19,164 nt of DNA from Desulfurivibrio sp044068515 (GCF_044068515.1 NZ_JBIPKI010000045.1:1-19164); one strand, 5' to 3'; counted from the first letter of the stretch, positions 1 to 7,968 are shown. Notes: generated by a model not told the origin, from the sequence alone. Translations and numbers: made by a program.

Positions 1-26
1 CGGCAACGGCAACTTCGAATACGGGC
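1..26. repeat. 26-base inverted copy of positions 130-155 at the window edge
   Basis: Bases 1-26 are the exact reverse complement of bases 130-155, which lie inside the 3' end of the GltD-like gene and encode NGNFEYG. Read on the plus strand, bases 1-26 encode the same peptide, and identity breaks down from base 27. The 46 bases before the gene's stop codon (47-49) otherwise hold nothing recognisable. A short perfect foldback at the very end of a sequence is typical of an amplification or assembly artefact, though a real small inverted duplication cannot be excluded. Confidence 0.75.
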
Positions 27-46
27 CGGCCCGGGACTCCAATTGG

Positions 47-2077
47 CTAGAGGTTTTCCGCCATTTCCCAGATGCCGCAGGGGCAGGTGCCGGCGCAGAA
101 GCCGCAGCCGATGCAGCGTTCCGGGTCCAGCCCGTATTCGAAGTTGCCGTTGCCGAGATCCCGGCGGAAGATGGCCCCGTAGGGGCAGGTGTTTTCGCAG
201 ATATGGCAGTCGCGGCAGAGTCCGCAGGAAATGCATCGCTGGGCCTCGCTTTCCGGGCTGGCCGTCCCGGCCAGGGGAATGGCCGGGCCTTTCTGGAGGG
301 GAGCCGAGGTTTCCAGCGGGCTGGCGCATTCACCGCGCTGGAAGGCGAAATATTCCAGCTTGAGTTTGGCGTAGGGGATGGTGGTCCGGCTTTCCGGGTG
401 GTACTGGGTTCCGCTGAGCAAGGCGTGCAAAGCCAGAGCCCCCCGGCGGCCGCTGCCGATAACATGGGTGGGCAGGCCCCGGCTGACCACGTCGCCGACG
501 GCGAAGACCTTGAGATCGTTGGTCTGGCCCTGGCGGTTGACCAGGATTTTCCCTTTCTGGTGCTGAATTTCCCGCCCGAGAAAGGCCAGGCCGCTCCCCT
601 CCTTGTCCTGGGCTCCGCAGGCGATGATGATCCCGTCGTTTTCCCGCTGAATTTGCTCGAATTGCTGCCGGTCCACCGGGCTCTTGAGCTTGATCGTGAT
701 CTTGGCGGCGCTGATCCGGGCCAGATCCTCCTCGAGAATTTCGGCCGCCACCTTGCCCTGCTTGACGCTCTGCCAGAGCTTGCCGCCCAGGCGTTCCCCC
801 GCTTCGTAAAGGGTGACCGCGTGCCCTTGGAGCAGCAGCTGCCAGGCCGCGGAAAGTCCGGCGGGGCCGCCGCCGATCACCGCCACTTTTTTGCCGCTGG
901 GGTCGGCCGGAACCGGGAGGGCCATTTCCCGGCTGGCCCGGCCCAGGCCCTTGATGTCCAGGGGCCGGTCCACGACCTTGCGGCTGCAGGCCTTCATGCA
1001 GATGTTGGGGCAGAGCTCCCCGCAGACCGTGGCCGCCAGGGGGCTGTATTGCAGGACCAGGGCCAGGGCCTCCCGGCGCTTGCCCTGGCGCAGCAGCTGG
1101 AAGCGCCGGTGAGAAGGAATATCCGAGGGGCAGACCGCCACGCAGGGGGGAATCTGGCGCTCGTTGTTCCAGACCGGCTTGAAGCGCCGGTCCTTGCCGG
1201 TAGTTATATAGGGCAGCAGGGAGAAGGGCTGCTCGATCATCTCGCCGAAGATCCCGCCTTTGCCCACCGCCGGTTCCCAGTGGCTGCGGCGGAACTCCCA
1301 GGTGGCCATCCGGTGACTGCTGCGCTCCTTTTTCTCCGCCGGGGTATAGGCGATCAGTTTGCGCCAGGCGTCCGGCGAGCCGGTCAGTTCGGCCAGGTAA
1401 TCCAGGCGGTCGATGGTGGTGAGGTAGGGCTTGAGGTTGGCGCAAAGCCATGCCCAGTCCTGGTCGCTGAGTTCCAGCAACTGGACGTCCTTTTCGCTGT
1501 AACCCTCGGTTTGGCCGCGGAAATAGATGGTGCCGCCCACCATGCCCACGCAGGGGCGATAGCCGAGAATGTTTTCGGGATGGCGGGGGTTGACCCCGCA
1601 GACCACGGCAATGCCGCCGGCCTTGAACTCGGCGAACGAGTCGCCGACATCGCGGAAATACCAGGATTGTAGGGGCTCGAAGCGGGGATTGTGTTTGGTC
1701 ATCGTGTCGCAGCGGGCCCCGCCGCCGCCCTGGACGTAGAGAACGCCCTGGGCCCCGGCGTTGTGGGCCCCGTTGGTGACATCGCCCAGCACCGTGATAT
1801 GGGCCCCGCAGTTGAGCCAGCCCACATCGTCGGAAGCCCCGCCCTCGGCCACGATCTCGGTGCCGAGCATTCCCATGGCTCCCAGCCGCTGGCCGATGGG
1901 TCCCTTGACCCGAATTTTGACCGGGGCGAACTGGGGCCAGATCCGGCCCCCGATCCCGTGCTGGCCCTGGGCCTCGATCTCCAGTTCCCGCGATCCGTCC
2001 CGCAAGGCGGCTTGCACCCGCTCTTCCAGTTCCTGCGAGGAAACCCGCTTGCCGTCAATATTTCCCGCGATCTTCAT
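47..2077 (-). CDS. Glutamate synthase GXGXG domain fused to GltD-like FAD/Fe-S oxidoreductase lacking the NAD(P)H domain
   Basis: This 676-residue protein joins two parts of glutamate synthase (glutamine + 2-oxoglutarate + 2 e- to 2 glutamate, cytosolic). Residues 1 to about 250 are the GXGXG beta-helix domain that ends GltB in the bacterial enzyme, with the glycine-rich run around 108-120. Residues 300-390 resemble the N-terminal Fe-S region of GltD (C312, C316, C352, C356, C360, C364). The FAD Rossmann motif GGGPAGL is at 402-408 and the second FAD contact VFAVGDV at 524-530. The C-terminus carries two ferredoxin-like clusters (Cys 615, 618, 621, 624, 627, 631 and 655, 658, 661, 665). The segment of about 110 residues that normally sits between the two FAD halves and binds NAD(P)H (a second GGGNTAMD-like motif) is absent. 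The ATG at 2077 has only a weak Shine-Dalgarno sequence. It follows the FMN subunit gene by 163 bases that contain a foldback repeat. Family assignment is firm; the electron donor is inferred. Confidence 0.92.
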   Translation of the reverse strand: MKIAGNIDGKRVSSQELEERVQAALRDGSRELEIEAQGQHGIGGRIWPQFAPVKIRVKGPIGQRLGAMGMLGTEIVAEGGASDDVGWLNCGAHITVLGDVTNGAHNAGAQGVLYVQGGGGARCDTMTKHNPRFEPLQSWYFRDVGDSFAEFKAGGIAVVCGVNPRHPENILGYRPCVGMVGGTIYFRGQTEGYSEKDVQLLELSDQDWAWLCANLKPYLTTIDRLDYLAELTGSPDAWRKLIAYTPAEKKERSSHRMATWEFRRSHWEPAVGKGGIFGEMIEQPFSLLPYITTGKDRRFKPVWNNERQIPPCVAVCPSDIPSHRRFQLLRQGKRREALALVLQYSPLAATVCGELCPNICMKACSRKVVDRPLDIKGLGRASREMALPVPADPSGKKVAVIGGGPAGLSAAWQLLLQGHAVTLYEAGERLGGKLWQSVKQGKVAAEILEEDLARISAAKITIKLKSPVDRQQFEQIQRENDGIIIACGAQDKEGSGLAFLGREIQHQKGKILVNRQGQTNDLKVFAVGDVVSRGLPTHVIGSGRRGALALHALLSGTQYHPESRTTIPYAKLKLEYFAFQRGECASPLETSAPLQKGPAIPLAGTASPESEAQRCISCGLCRDCHICENTCPYGAIFRRDLGNGNFEYGLDPERCIGCGFCAGTCPCGIWEMAENL

Positions 2078-2128
2078 AATTGGTCCAGCCTGTAAAATGG
2101 CAAAAAGTAAAAAACCCTAAATCCCACA

Positions 2129-2242
2129 AGGAAAACGTTCAGCAGCACCGCGACTTGCGGCAAGCGGAAGGGCACCGCGTACCCCAGGTACGCAAGTCAT
2201 CCCGATCGCCGAAAAAGATGCGGTGCTGCTGGACGTTTTCCT
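2129..2242. repeat. Foldback repeat A between glutamate synthase genes
   Basis: The outer arms 2129-2151 and 2220-2242 are inverted copies of 23 bases with one mismatch. Inside lie two nested shorter stems: GACTTGCG (2152-2159) with CGCAAGTC (2191-2198), and GCGTAC (2177-2182) with GTACGC (2188-2193). The right arm overlaps the stop codon of the upstream gene (TAG at 2243-2241). On the minus strand the arm reads AAACGT, three bases, then GCAGCACCGCATCTTT, and the 16-base block is identical in repeat B (12392-12407). There is no T-tract behind it, so it is not an ordinary intrinsic terminator. It lies inside the glutamate synthase operon and could affect mRNA stability or the relative output of the two genes. 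Confidence 0.85.
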
Positions 2243-3896
2243 AGCAGACATAGCTGATCTGTAAACGATCGGCGATGGCCTTGTCGCCCACCCCCAGACC
2301 GTCGGACATGCCGATGGGCAACTGGGTGCTGCGGCCCATGGGGGCGAAAATCTTTTTTAATTCCGTTTCGGCGGTCTTGAAAACATCCACCACCCGCTCG
2401 GCCACCCGGTCGGCGTCGAGCCGCCGGTAAAGGCGGGGATCCTGGGTGGTGATGCCCCGGGGGCAGCGGCCCAGGTTGCAGAGATTGCAGCGGTTGCGCT
2501 CATCGCCGTAGCATTCGGCCGCCGCCTGCATGATGAACTTGCCGATATCCACCCCCGAGGCCCCCAGCAGAATCAGGGAGGCGGCGTTGGCGGCCAGGTT
2601 GGCCTCCTTGCCGACCCCGCCGGCGGCGAACAGGGGCAGTTCGTTCTGCTTGCCGGCCTTGACCAGTTCGAGATAGCAGTCCCGCAGGTTGCTGGCGATG
2701 GGGTGGCCCATCTTGTCCAGGGAAACGTTGTAGGCCGCCCCGGTGCCGCCATCCTCGCCGTCGATGGTCAGGGCGGCGGCGTAGGGGTTGCGGGCCAGGT
2801 TGTTGAGCACCGCCAGGGCAGTCTTGGTCCCGGAAATCTTGGGGTAGACCGGGACCCGGAAACCCCAGGCCATGCTCACCGACTGGATCATCTTGGCCAC
2901 CGCCTCCTCGATGGAGTACTTGGTCTGGTGGGTCGGCGGCGAGGCCAGGTCGACATACATCGGCACTCCCCGGATCTTGGCGATCAGCTTGAGGACCTTG
3001 TAGGCCATCAGCAGGCCGCCATCCCCCGGCTTGGCCCCCTGGCCGTACTTGATTTCGATGGCCGCCGGTTCCTCGATCATCTCCGGCAGAGCGTGGATAA
3101 TCTCATCCCAGCCGAAATAGCCCGAGGCGATCTGGGGGATGAAGTATTTGAGATAACGGGACTTGAGCAGCCGGGGCGGCAACCCGCCTTCGCCGGAACA
3201 CATCACCACCGGGATATGTTCGACCTCGTTGAGATAGGCCACCCCCATGGCCAGTCCTTCCCACATCGGCGGCGAGAGCGCGCCGATGGACATCCCGCCG
3301 ATCCGGATGGGAAAAATTTCCCGCACTGGCGGGATGAAGGCCCCGGGCTTGAGGCTGAGCCGTCCGTCCGCCACGTCCAGGGGCAGGGTTTCGGCGGCCA
3401 GATTGCGGCCCATCAGGGTGCGGATATGGAATTCATGGCGGCCGGCATCCAGGGAGGGATCGGTGAGCATCGAAATGCGGATGAACTTGAGCTTGTCCAA
3501 CGTGGAGGTGGCCGGATCGTTGCGCCGGCCCCCGCGGGCGTAAGGAACCCCGCCCCGGTTCTTGTGAAAGAGAAACTTGTGGTGGGGGTTGTACTCCGGC
3601 ATGATCGCCATGTTGGGGCAGACCAGGCTGCAGGTGCCGCAACCCACGCAATGGCGGTCGATGTCGTTGACCTGGCGGACCACCTGGCTGACCCGGCGGA
3701 TGGTCTGGGGCAAGGGGGTGGCGCCGTCGGAATGGACCAGGCGCTGGGCCATCACCGAGGGCTCGATGGCCCGGGTGGGGCAGACCGCGGTGCAGCGGCC
3801 GCAACGGCTGCAGCGATCCTCGCGCCAGCGGATGATGAAGGGGAACTCCAGCAGCGTCAGTTCGCTGTTGTGATCGAGCCGGTGAGCTGATTCCAT
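2241..3896 (-). CDS. Glutamate synthase FMN (synthase) domain protein with two N-terminal ferredoxin clusters
   Basis: This is the central catalytic domain of glutamate synthase as a separate subunit: an FMN-binding TIM barrel that condenses ammonia with 2-oxoglutarate. Residues 29-39 (C29, C32, C35, C39) and 83-93 (C83, C86, C89, C93) form two [4Fe-4S] ferredoxin motifs. The barrel spans about 140-540 and includes KPGDGGLL (289-296), DGEDGGTGA (379-387) and the AAGGVGK phosphate-binding loop (424-430). C470, C473 and C478 match the [3Fe-4S] motif of GltB. The frame stays open up to 4001, but ATG at 3896 is preferred because AGGAGGTAA lies just before it and the upstream residues are not family-like. 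This start lies 40 bases inside the end of the glutaminase gene, so translation is probably coupled. The 551-residue size fits archaeal-type split enzymes. The two ferredoxin motifs suggest electrons arrive through Fe-S clusters. Confidence 0.94.
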   Translation of the reverse strand: MESAHRLDHNSELTLLEFPFIIRWREDRCSRCGRCTAVCPTRAIEPSVMAQRLVHSDGATPLPQTIRRVSQVVRQVNDIDRHCVGCGTCSLVCPNMAIMPEYNPHHKFLFHKNRGGVPYARGGRRNDPATSTLDKLKFIRISMLTDPSLDAGRHEFHIRTLMGRNLAAETLPLDVADGRLSLKPGAFIPPVREIFPIRIGGMSIGALSPPMWEGLAMGVAYLNEVEHIPVVMCSGEGGLPPRLLKSRYLKYFIPQIASGYFGWDEIIHALPEMIEEPAAIEIKYGQGAKPGDGGLLMAYKVLKLIAKIRGVPMYVDLASPPTHQTKYSIEEAVAKMIQSVSMAWGFRVPVYPKISGTKTALAVLNNLARNPYAAALTIDGEDGGTGAAYNVSLDKMGHPIASNLRDCYLELVKAGKQNELPLFAAGGVGKEANLAANAASLILLGASGVDIGKFIMQAAAECYGDERNRCNLCNLGRCPRGITTQDPRLYRRLDADRVAERVVDVFKTAETELKKIFAPMGRSTQLPIGMSDGLGVGDKAIADRLQISYVC

Positions 3897-4990
3897 ACTT
3901 TTACCTCCTGCGCGCCGGGGGGAATGATCACCAGGTCGTAGCGCATGGGAATGATATCGGATTGACGTTGACGTTGGGGCAGCACCTGTTCCAGGCCGCA
4001 TTCCTCGCTCATCAGGGCGTACTTGCCGGAGATGCCGCCGACGATGCCGGGCCGCAGCTTCTTGGAGTCCTGGGTGAGAAAGACGGTGCCGTCGGGGAGA
4101 AAGCCGATCACGCAGTTGGGCCCGTCGATACAGAGCTGGCGCAGCGAGCGCTTGAGCAGCCCCAGGGCGCCGCCGTCTGAGCGGGTGGCGATTTCGTTGT
4201 CCTTGAGCGGAGTGATGACATCCTTGTAATAGGGCAGGGGATAGGCCAGCTGATGGTGGACGTAATGGAGGATATGGCAGAAAACCTCAGAGTCCGAATT
4301 GTAACCGGCGTAGCCGGCAAAGCCCCGGCCGGAGAGATAGTCCCGGTTGGGGACAAAGGCGGTGTTCTCGCCGTTGGTCATGGTGCAGTAGCCCTGGAGG
4401 AAGAAGGGGTGGCAGGCGTAAAGTTGGATCGCGTAGTTGGTGTTCTGGCGGCCCTGGGCCAGAATCACCCGGGCGGTCAGGGGGCGGGTATCGAAACCGA
4501 AAAAGAGGCCAACTTCCAGGGGATCGCCCACTTCCTTCAAGGTGATCACGTCGGGCCAGAAGGAGAAGACGTAGAGCGAGTCGTCATCGGCTCCCTGGCG
4601 GCGCAGTTCCAGGCGGGTGCGGGTCAGCAGTTCTTCCTTCTCTCCCTGGGGCCGGTCCAGGTAGTTGTCGGGGTACTGATAGGCGGTGGCCAGGTAATGG
4701 CCCCGCTTGCGGACGTTGATCCCGGGGCCCTCGGTGATTTTCGGTTCCCACATGAACTTGACCTTGAAACCGAGGGACTCCATATATTCGTCGATCTTGC
4801 GGCGGCCGGCATCGGTGCAGATGCCCGAGAGAATGGGGTATTCCTTGAGGTGCTCGAATTCGCCGCCCAGATCCTTGAGGGTAACCCCGAGGCCGGAACC
4901 GTCGTGGCCCTCCTTCATGGTATCGAGAGCCATAATGTTTTCCATCACGGAAAAGTATTCAGCCGCGGCGATGGCGCTTAAACGACACAT
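3857..4990 (-). CDS. Glutamate synthase class II glutamine amidotransferase subunit
   Basis: This protein hydrolyses glutamine and delivers ammonia to the FMN subunit encoded next. ATG at 4990 is chosen over the in-frame TTG at 4996 because it gives Met-Cys: class II amidotransferases need Cys as the N-terminal nucleophile once Met is removed. A GGAG box lies about ten bases upstream. Family signatures follow: HDGSGLGV near 50, TNGENTAF (the substrate-loop Asn-Gly) near 205 and NSDSEVF near 230. At 377 residues it is the free-standing equivalent of the N-terminal third of bacterial GltB. It opens a three-gene operon (glutaminase, FMN domain, GXGXG-flavoprotein) and overlaps the next gene by 40 bases. 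A sigma-54-like sequence lies about 60 bases upstream. Function is well supported by motifs and neighbours. Confidence 0.94.
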   Translation of the reverse strand: MCRLSAIAAAEYFSVMENIMALDTMKEGHDGSGLGVTLKDLGGEFEHLKEYPILSGICTDAGRRKIDEYMESLGFKVKFMWEPKITEGPGINVRKRGHYLATAYQYPDNYLDRPQGEKEELLTRTRLELRRQGADDDSLYVFSFWPDVITLKEVGDPLEVGLFFGFDTRPLTARVILAQGRQNTNYAIQLYACHPFFLQGYCTMTNGENTAFVPNRDYLSGRGFAGYAGYNSDSEVFCHILHYVHHQLAYPLPYYKDVITPLKDNEIATRSDGGALGLLKRSLRQLCIDGPNCVIGFLPDGTVFLTQDSKKLRPGIVGGISGKYALMSEECGLEQVLPQRQRQSDIIPMRYDLVIIPPGAQEVKVWNQLTGSITTAN

Positions 4991-5045
4991 GGGCAAAACT
5001 CCGCAAGTAGGAGATTATTTGAATTGCCGGCCGGGATGGAAATCC

Positions 5046-5063
5046 TGGCAATAAGTTAACCAC
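5046..5063 (-). promoter_or_regulatory. Possible sigma-54 promoter for the glutamate synthase operon
   Basis: On the minus strand the sequence reads TGGTTAACTTATTGCC, with GG (5061-5060) and GC (5049-5048) exactly ten bases apart as sigma-54 requires. The -12 part (TTGC) is good. The -24 part keeps only TGG of TGGCAC. The implied transcript start near 5036 would give a leader of about 46 bases before the ATG at 4990. It is plausible by position and by the nitrogen role of the operon, but weaker than the glnN promoter. Confidence 0.4.
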
Positions 5064-5088
5064 AGGACCAGTATACTTCATTCCCGGC

Positions 5089-5118
5089 AAAATTTCCGGG
5101 GCCCCGGCCTCTCCGGGG
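5089..5118 (-). terminator. Weak candidate terminator behind the KaiC/PEP-synthase-like gene
   Basis: On the minus strand, downstream of the stop at 5152, CCCCGG (5118-5113) pairs with CCGGGG (5107-5102) around a five-base loop. It is followed by a second small GC stem and AAATTTT. The T-run is short and offset, so termination here is uncertain. Confidence 0.3.
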
Positions 5119-5151
5119 TGGTAGCTCCAAGTTGAGTAATGGCCGGAACTG

Positions 5152-7845
5152 TCAGGGCATATTCTCAAAATCGGTGCTTTTCCCCGGGGTGCGAAAAAGC
5201 TGGTAGTTCTGGTTGACGATGTCGGCGGCCAGCACCAGTTCCCGGGCGGGAAAATCCACCACCGTGATGACCTCGGCCAGAGGCCGGTATTCCCGCTCCG
5301 GGATCAGGTCGTTGAAGAGGTTGCGGAAGCTCGCCAGCAAGTCCTGGTTGAGTACCGAGCCTTCATTGCCGGGGTAGAAGGCCAGGTACATGATGTCGAA
5401 CTCCACCAGGTCGTTGAAGAAGTGGGTGCCCAGCGAGACATCGGGGATCAGCCCTTCGTGCATGGCCACCACTTCGCAGACGCAGGCGGCCTCGCAGATT
5501 TCCGAAAAAGTGACCGGAATGCCCAGGGAAACGGTGGTGGTGCCCCAGCGCCCCGGCCCGATCAGCACCGCGGGGTTATCGCGGGAGGTGGCCCGCATGA
5601 TCTTGCCGATGGCCCGGGCGGCCAGATGCTTGCCGGGTACCGGCAGGGCCGCGTAACCGGCGGGGGAGACCAGCACCACCCGGCCGGGATGGATGGTGCG
5701 GCTGCGGCCGATCACCGTGCCCTTGCGGGCGGCCAGAATCACCTGTTTTTCATCGGCGGCGGCGAAATCCAGGGCCACCGCCTCGCTTTTGCGCACTTCA
5801 AAGGGCCGGCACTGGACCAGGTTGATCCGGTAATTGGCCGCCGGATCACAGGCGGCGACCTCTTCGCCCCGGCCTTCCTGGGCGGCGGCCAGCGAGCGGC
5901 AGCCCTCCTCGCCGGTAAAATTGAGGGTGAACTCGATGTCCACCGGATACTGGTAGGCCTGATCCAGGCTGCCCAGGATCCGCCGCATATGGCCGACGAA
6001 GGGGGTGTTGCGGAAGAGGCCGTTGAAGCTGATATAGGGCGTATTGGTCTCCGGATCCTGGGAGGCGGCCAGGCGCAGCTCTTGGGGCGGGCTGAAGCGG
6101 GCTATTTCATTGAAGTCCACCGGCAGCAGGCGGTTGGCGGCCAGATCGATGGCGTCCACCCGTTTCTGGGAGAATTTGCGCAGCTCGTCGATTCCCGTTT
6201 CGGGCCGCTTTTCGGGGGCACTGAGGGCCGCGATCCGGGTATAGTCGTCGTCGGATCGGTCCACGGCCCGAGTCCCCATCCCGTAAACGATGCGGATAAC
6301 CCCCGCCTCCGGCTTGATGGCTTCGTTCCAGACATAGGGATTGTAGGAATAGCCCACCCCGCCCACGGCCGGAAAGAAGTAATTGCCGCGCAGGTCGCCG
6401 CTGACCCGCTGGATCAGCAGCGACATCTGTTCATCCTTGTCCAGAATCCCCATCTGCTCCCGGTAATGGAGGGCCTTTTCGCTCAGGGTGCTGGCGTAGA
6501 CTAGCTTGATGGCGGTGAGCAGGTTGGCCAGCCGCCGTTCGCTGGAGCCCTGGTTGGGGCAGAAGACACTTTCGTACTTGCCGGAAAAGGCGTTGCCGTA
6601 GTCATCCTCCAGCAGGCTGCTGGAGCGGACGATGATCGGCGACTGGCCGAAATAGTCGAGCATGTCGGCCAGCTTCTTGACGATATCGTCGGGAAACTTG
6701 CCGGTCAGGATCACCCGCCGGGCGTATTCGGCCACCCCCAGCAGGGTCTCGGTATCCTTCTGCTGGCGGCGGATCCACCAGCAGCCGTTGATCACCATGT
6801 AGGTGTAAAAAACATCGGAGCCGACATAGAAAGAGTCGTGAACCTCGACGATGTCGCGCAAGTCCGGGGCGTCCTTCTGCAGTACGGCGCGGGCCAGCAG
6901 CATCCCGGTGGATTTGCCGCCGATCAGGCCGGTGCCGATCATCCGCTTGCCGATCTGGAGCAGGTCCTCGATGGTGAAATAGCGGCTGGCCAGTTCCAGC
7001 ATCCGCTCGTTGCGGGTGACCACCATTTCCAGCAGCTTGCGCAGGTGCTGGGCCCCGCCGGGATCGGCGGTCGCCGCGGCGCTGGGATCAGCGGCGGCTT
7101 CGCCCTGCTGGGCGATCTGGGCCGCTTCCTGGAAATAGCGATTCCAGCGGTCCCGTTCCTCGAAGGCCTGGTCGGTGCTTTTGAAGGGAGTGAAGGAGAG
7201 AATTTCCGAGTTGAGGGCGCTGTTGGTCACCGGGACGAAATCACCGTCGCGGTGGGCGTGGAGCATGAACATGGTGGCCGAATAGCGCTGCTGGGCCTTG
7301 AGGGGATGAACGTAGACGTTGTCCCGGTTCTTGTAGACATCGAAGATGACCTGGGCGGTGTTGTGGACCGGGGTCAGGGCGTTGTAGGAATGGTGGTCGC
7401 GGAGCAGGGCGAAGTAGGCCAGGGCTTCCATGTCCAGCAGGTAGGGACAGGTAAGCATGAAGAAATTGCCCAGCATCCGGTCACTGTACCAGGCGTTGGC
7501 CAGGTCGCTCAAGGAATCGAAAACGTAATAGCCCCCCCGGCCGTTGCGCTTGATGGTTTCATGGACCTGGCTGATGAAGGGCTCGAAGCCGGCGGTCGGG
7601 TCGGGGTGATGAATTTCGGCGGCGGGAAAATCGGCGGAATCGAGGAGGGGGGGATGGGAGGCGAAGCGGAAATAGACCAGCCGTTGATTCTTGAGATCGG
7701 CGAAGCGGGCGTAGTGGTTGACGAAGTAATGGTAATCCTCGATCCCCCGCACCTGCCAGACAATATTGTCGCCGGGCATCAGCCCTTTGACGACCCGGTC
7801 CAGGCCCTTGATCCCCGTGGAGAGATGGCTGTAATTATATGACAT
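5152..7845 (-). CDS. KaiC-like domain fused to PEP-synthase/PPDK-type ATP-grasp protein
   Basis: This protein of about 897 residues has two recognisable parts. Residues 1 to about 230 resemble a KaiC/RecA-type domain: it opens with STGIKGLDRVVKGLMPGD, where KaiC proteins have TGI-GLD-GGL-G, and has a Walker-B-like strand YYVFDSLSDL near 107-116. The Walker A loop is replaced by RGIEDYHYF, so ATP binding there is doubtful. An Ala-rich linker (about 245-268) leads to a pyruvate phosphate dikinase N-terminal ATP-grasp domain, with GGKSTGML near 309-316 and VRSSSLLEDDYGNAFSGKYE near 406-425. No TxGGxxxH phosphohistidine motif and no PEP-binding TIM barrel are visible. The last 200 residues hold a conserved-looking NPAVLIGPGRWGTTT segment. 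It is therefore probably not a true PEP synthase, and its substrate is unknown. ATG at 7845 is preferred to the TTG two codons earlier, with GGAA upstream. It lies between gdhA and glutamate synthase on the same strand, so a regulatory or phosphotransfer role in nitrogen/carbon balance is possible but unproven. Confidence 0.8.
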   Translation of the reverse strand: MSYNYSHLSTGIKGLDRVVKGLMPGDNIVWQVRGIEDYHYFVNHYARFADLKNQRLVYFRFASHPPLLDSADFPAAEIHHPDPTAGFEPFISQVHETIKRNGRGGYYVFDSLSDLANAWYSDRMLGNFFMLTCPYLLDMEALAYFALLRDHHSYNALTPVHNTAQVIFDVYKNRDNVYVHPLKAQQRYSATMFMLHAHRDGDFVPVTNSALNSEILSFTPFKSTDQAFEERDRWNRYFQEAAQIAQQGEAAADPSAAATADPGGAQHLRKLLEMVVTRNERMLELASRYFTIEDLLQIGKRMIGTGLIGGKSTGMLLARAVLQKDAPDLRDIVEVHDSFYVGSDVFYTYMVINGCWWIRRQQKDTETLLGVAEYARRVILTGKFPDDIVKKLADMLDYFGQSPIIVRSSSLLEDDYGNAFSGKYESVFCPNQGSSERRLANLLTAIKLVYASTLSEKALHYREQMGILDKDEQMSLLIQRVSGDLRGNYFFPAVGGVGYSYNPYVWNEAIKPEAGVIRIVYGMGTRAVDRSDDDYTRIAALSAPEKRPETGIDELRKFSQKRVDAIDLAANRLLPVDFNEIARFSPPQELRLAASQDPETNTPYISFNGLFRNTPFVGHMRRILGSLDQAYQYPVDIEFTLNFTGEEGCRSLAAAQEGRGEEVAACDPAANYRINLVQCRPFEVRKSEAVALDFAAADEKQVILAARKGTVIGRSRTIHPGRVVLVSPAGYAALPVPGKHLAARAIGKIMRATSRDNPAVLIGPGRWGTTTVSLGIPVTFSEICEAACVCEVVAMHEGLIPDVSLGTHFFNDLVEFDIMYLAFYPGNEGSVLNQDLLASFRNLFNDLIPEREYRPLAEVITVVDFPARELVLAADIVNQNYQLFRTPGKSTDFENMP

Positions 7846-7921
7846 GGTCAATCATTTCCGCGTTATGCCTGTTGGGCCCGCTGTCATTCGCCAAATCTCT
7901 GCCCGGTGGGGTATGAGTCCG

Positions 7922-7962
7922 TAAAAGTCCCGGCAGCACCGTCTGTTGGCCCTGCCGGGACT
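7922..7962 (-). terminator. Intrinsic terminator of gdhA
   Basis: A perfect 11-base stem (7926-7936 with 7952-7962, AGTCCCGGCAG/CTGCCGGGACT) and a 15-base loop lie just behind the gdhA stop. On the minus strand the stem is followed by a TTTT run at 7925-7922. This separates gdhA from the KaiC-like gene. Confidence 0.75.
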
Positions 7963-7968
7963 GTTACG

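Noticed and set aside
203..1672. Long open frame on the plus strand (489 codons), and similar ones at 2703-3890, 5422-6504, 7906-9462, 9443-10885 and 14361-15482
   Set aside because: They lie antisense to clearly recognisable conserved genes, have low-complexity Gly/Ala/Arg-rich translations and lack domain motifs. They are by-products of high GC content.
3897..4001. N-terminal extension of 35 residues on the FMN subunit
   Set aside because: It overlaps the glutaminase gene and is not family-like. A strong AGGAGGTAA site directly precedes the ATG at 3896.
5152..7845. Genuine phosphoenolpyruvate synthase (ppsA)
   Set aside because: No phosphohistidine motif or PEP-binding barrel is visible, and the N-terminus is a different domain.
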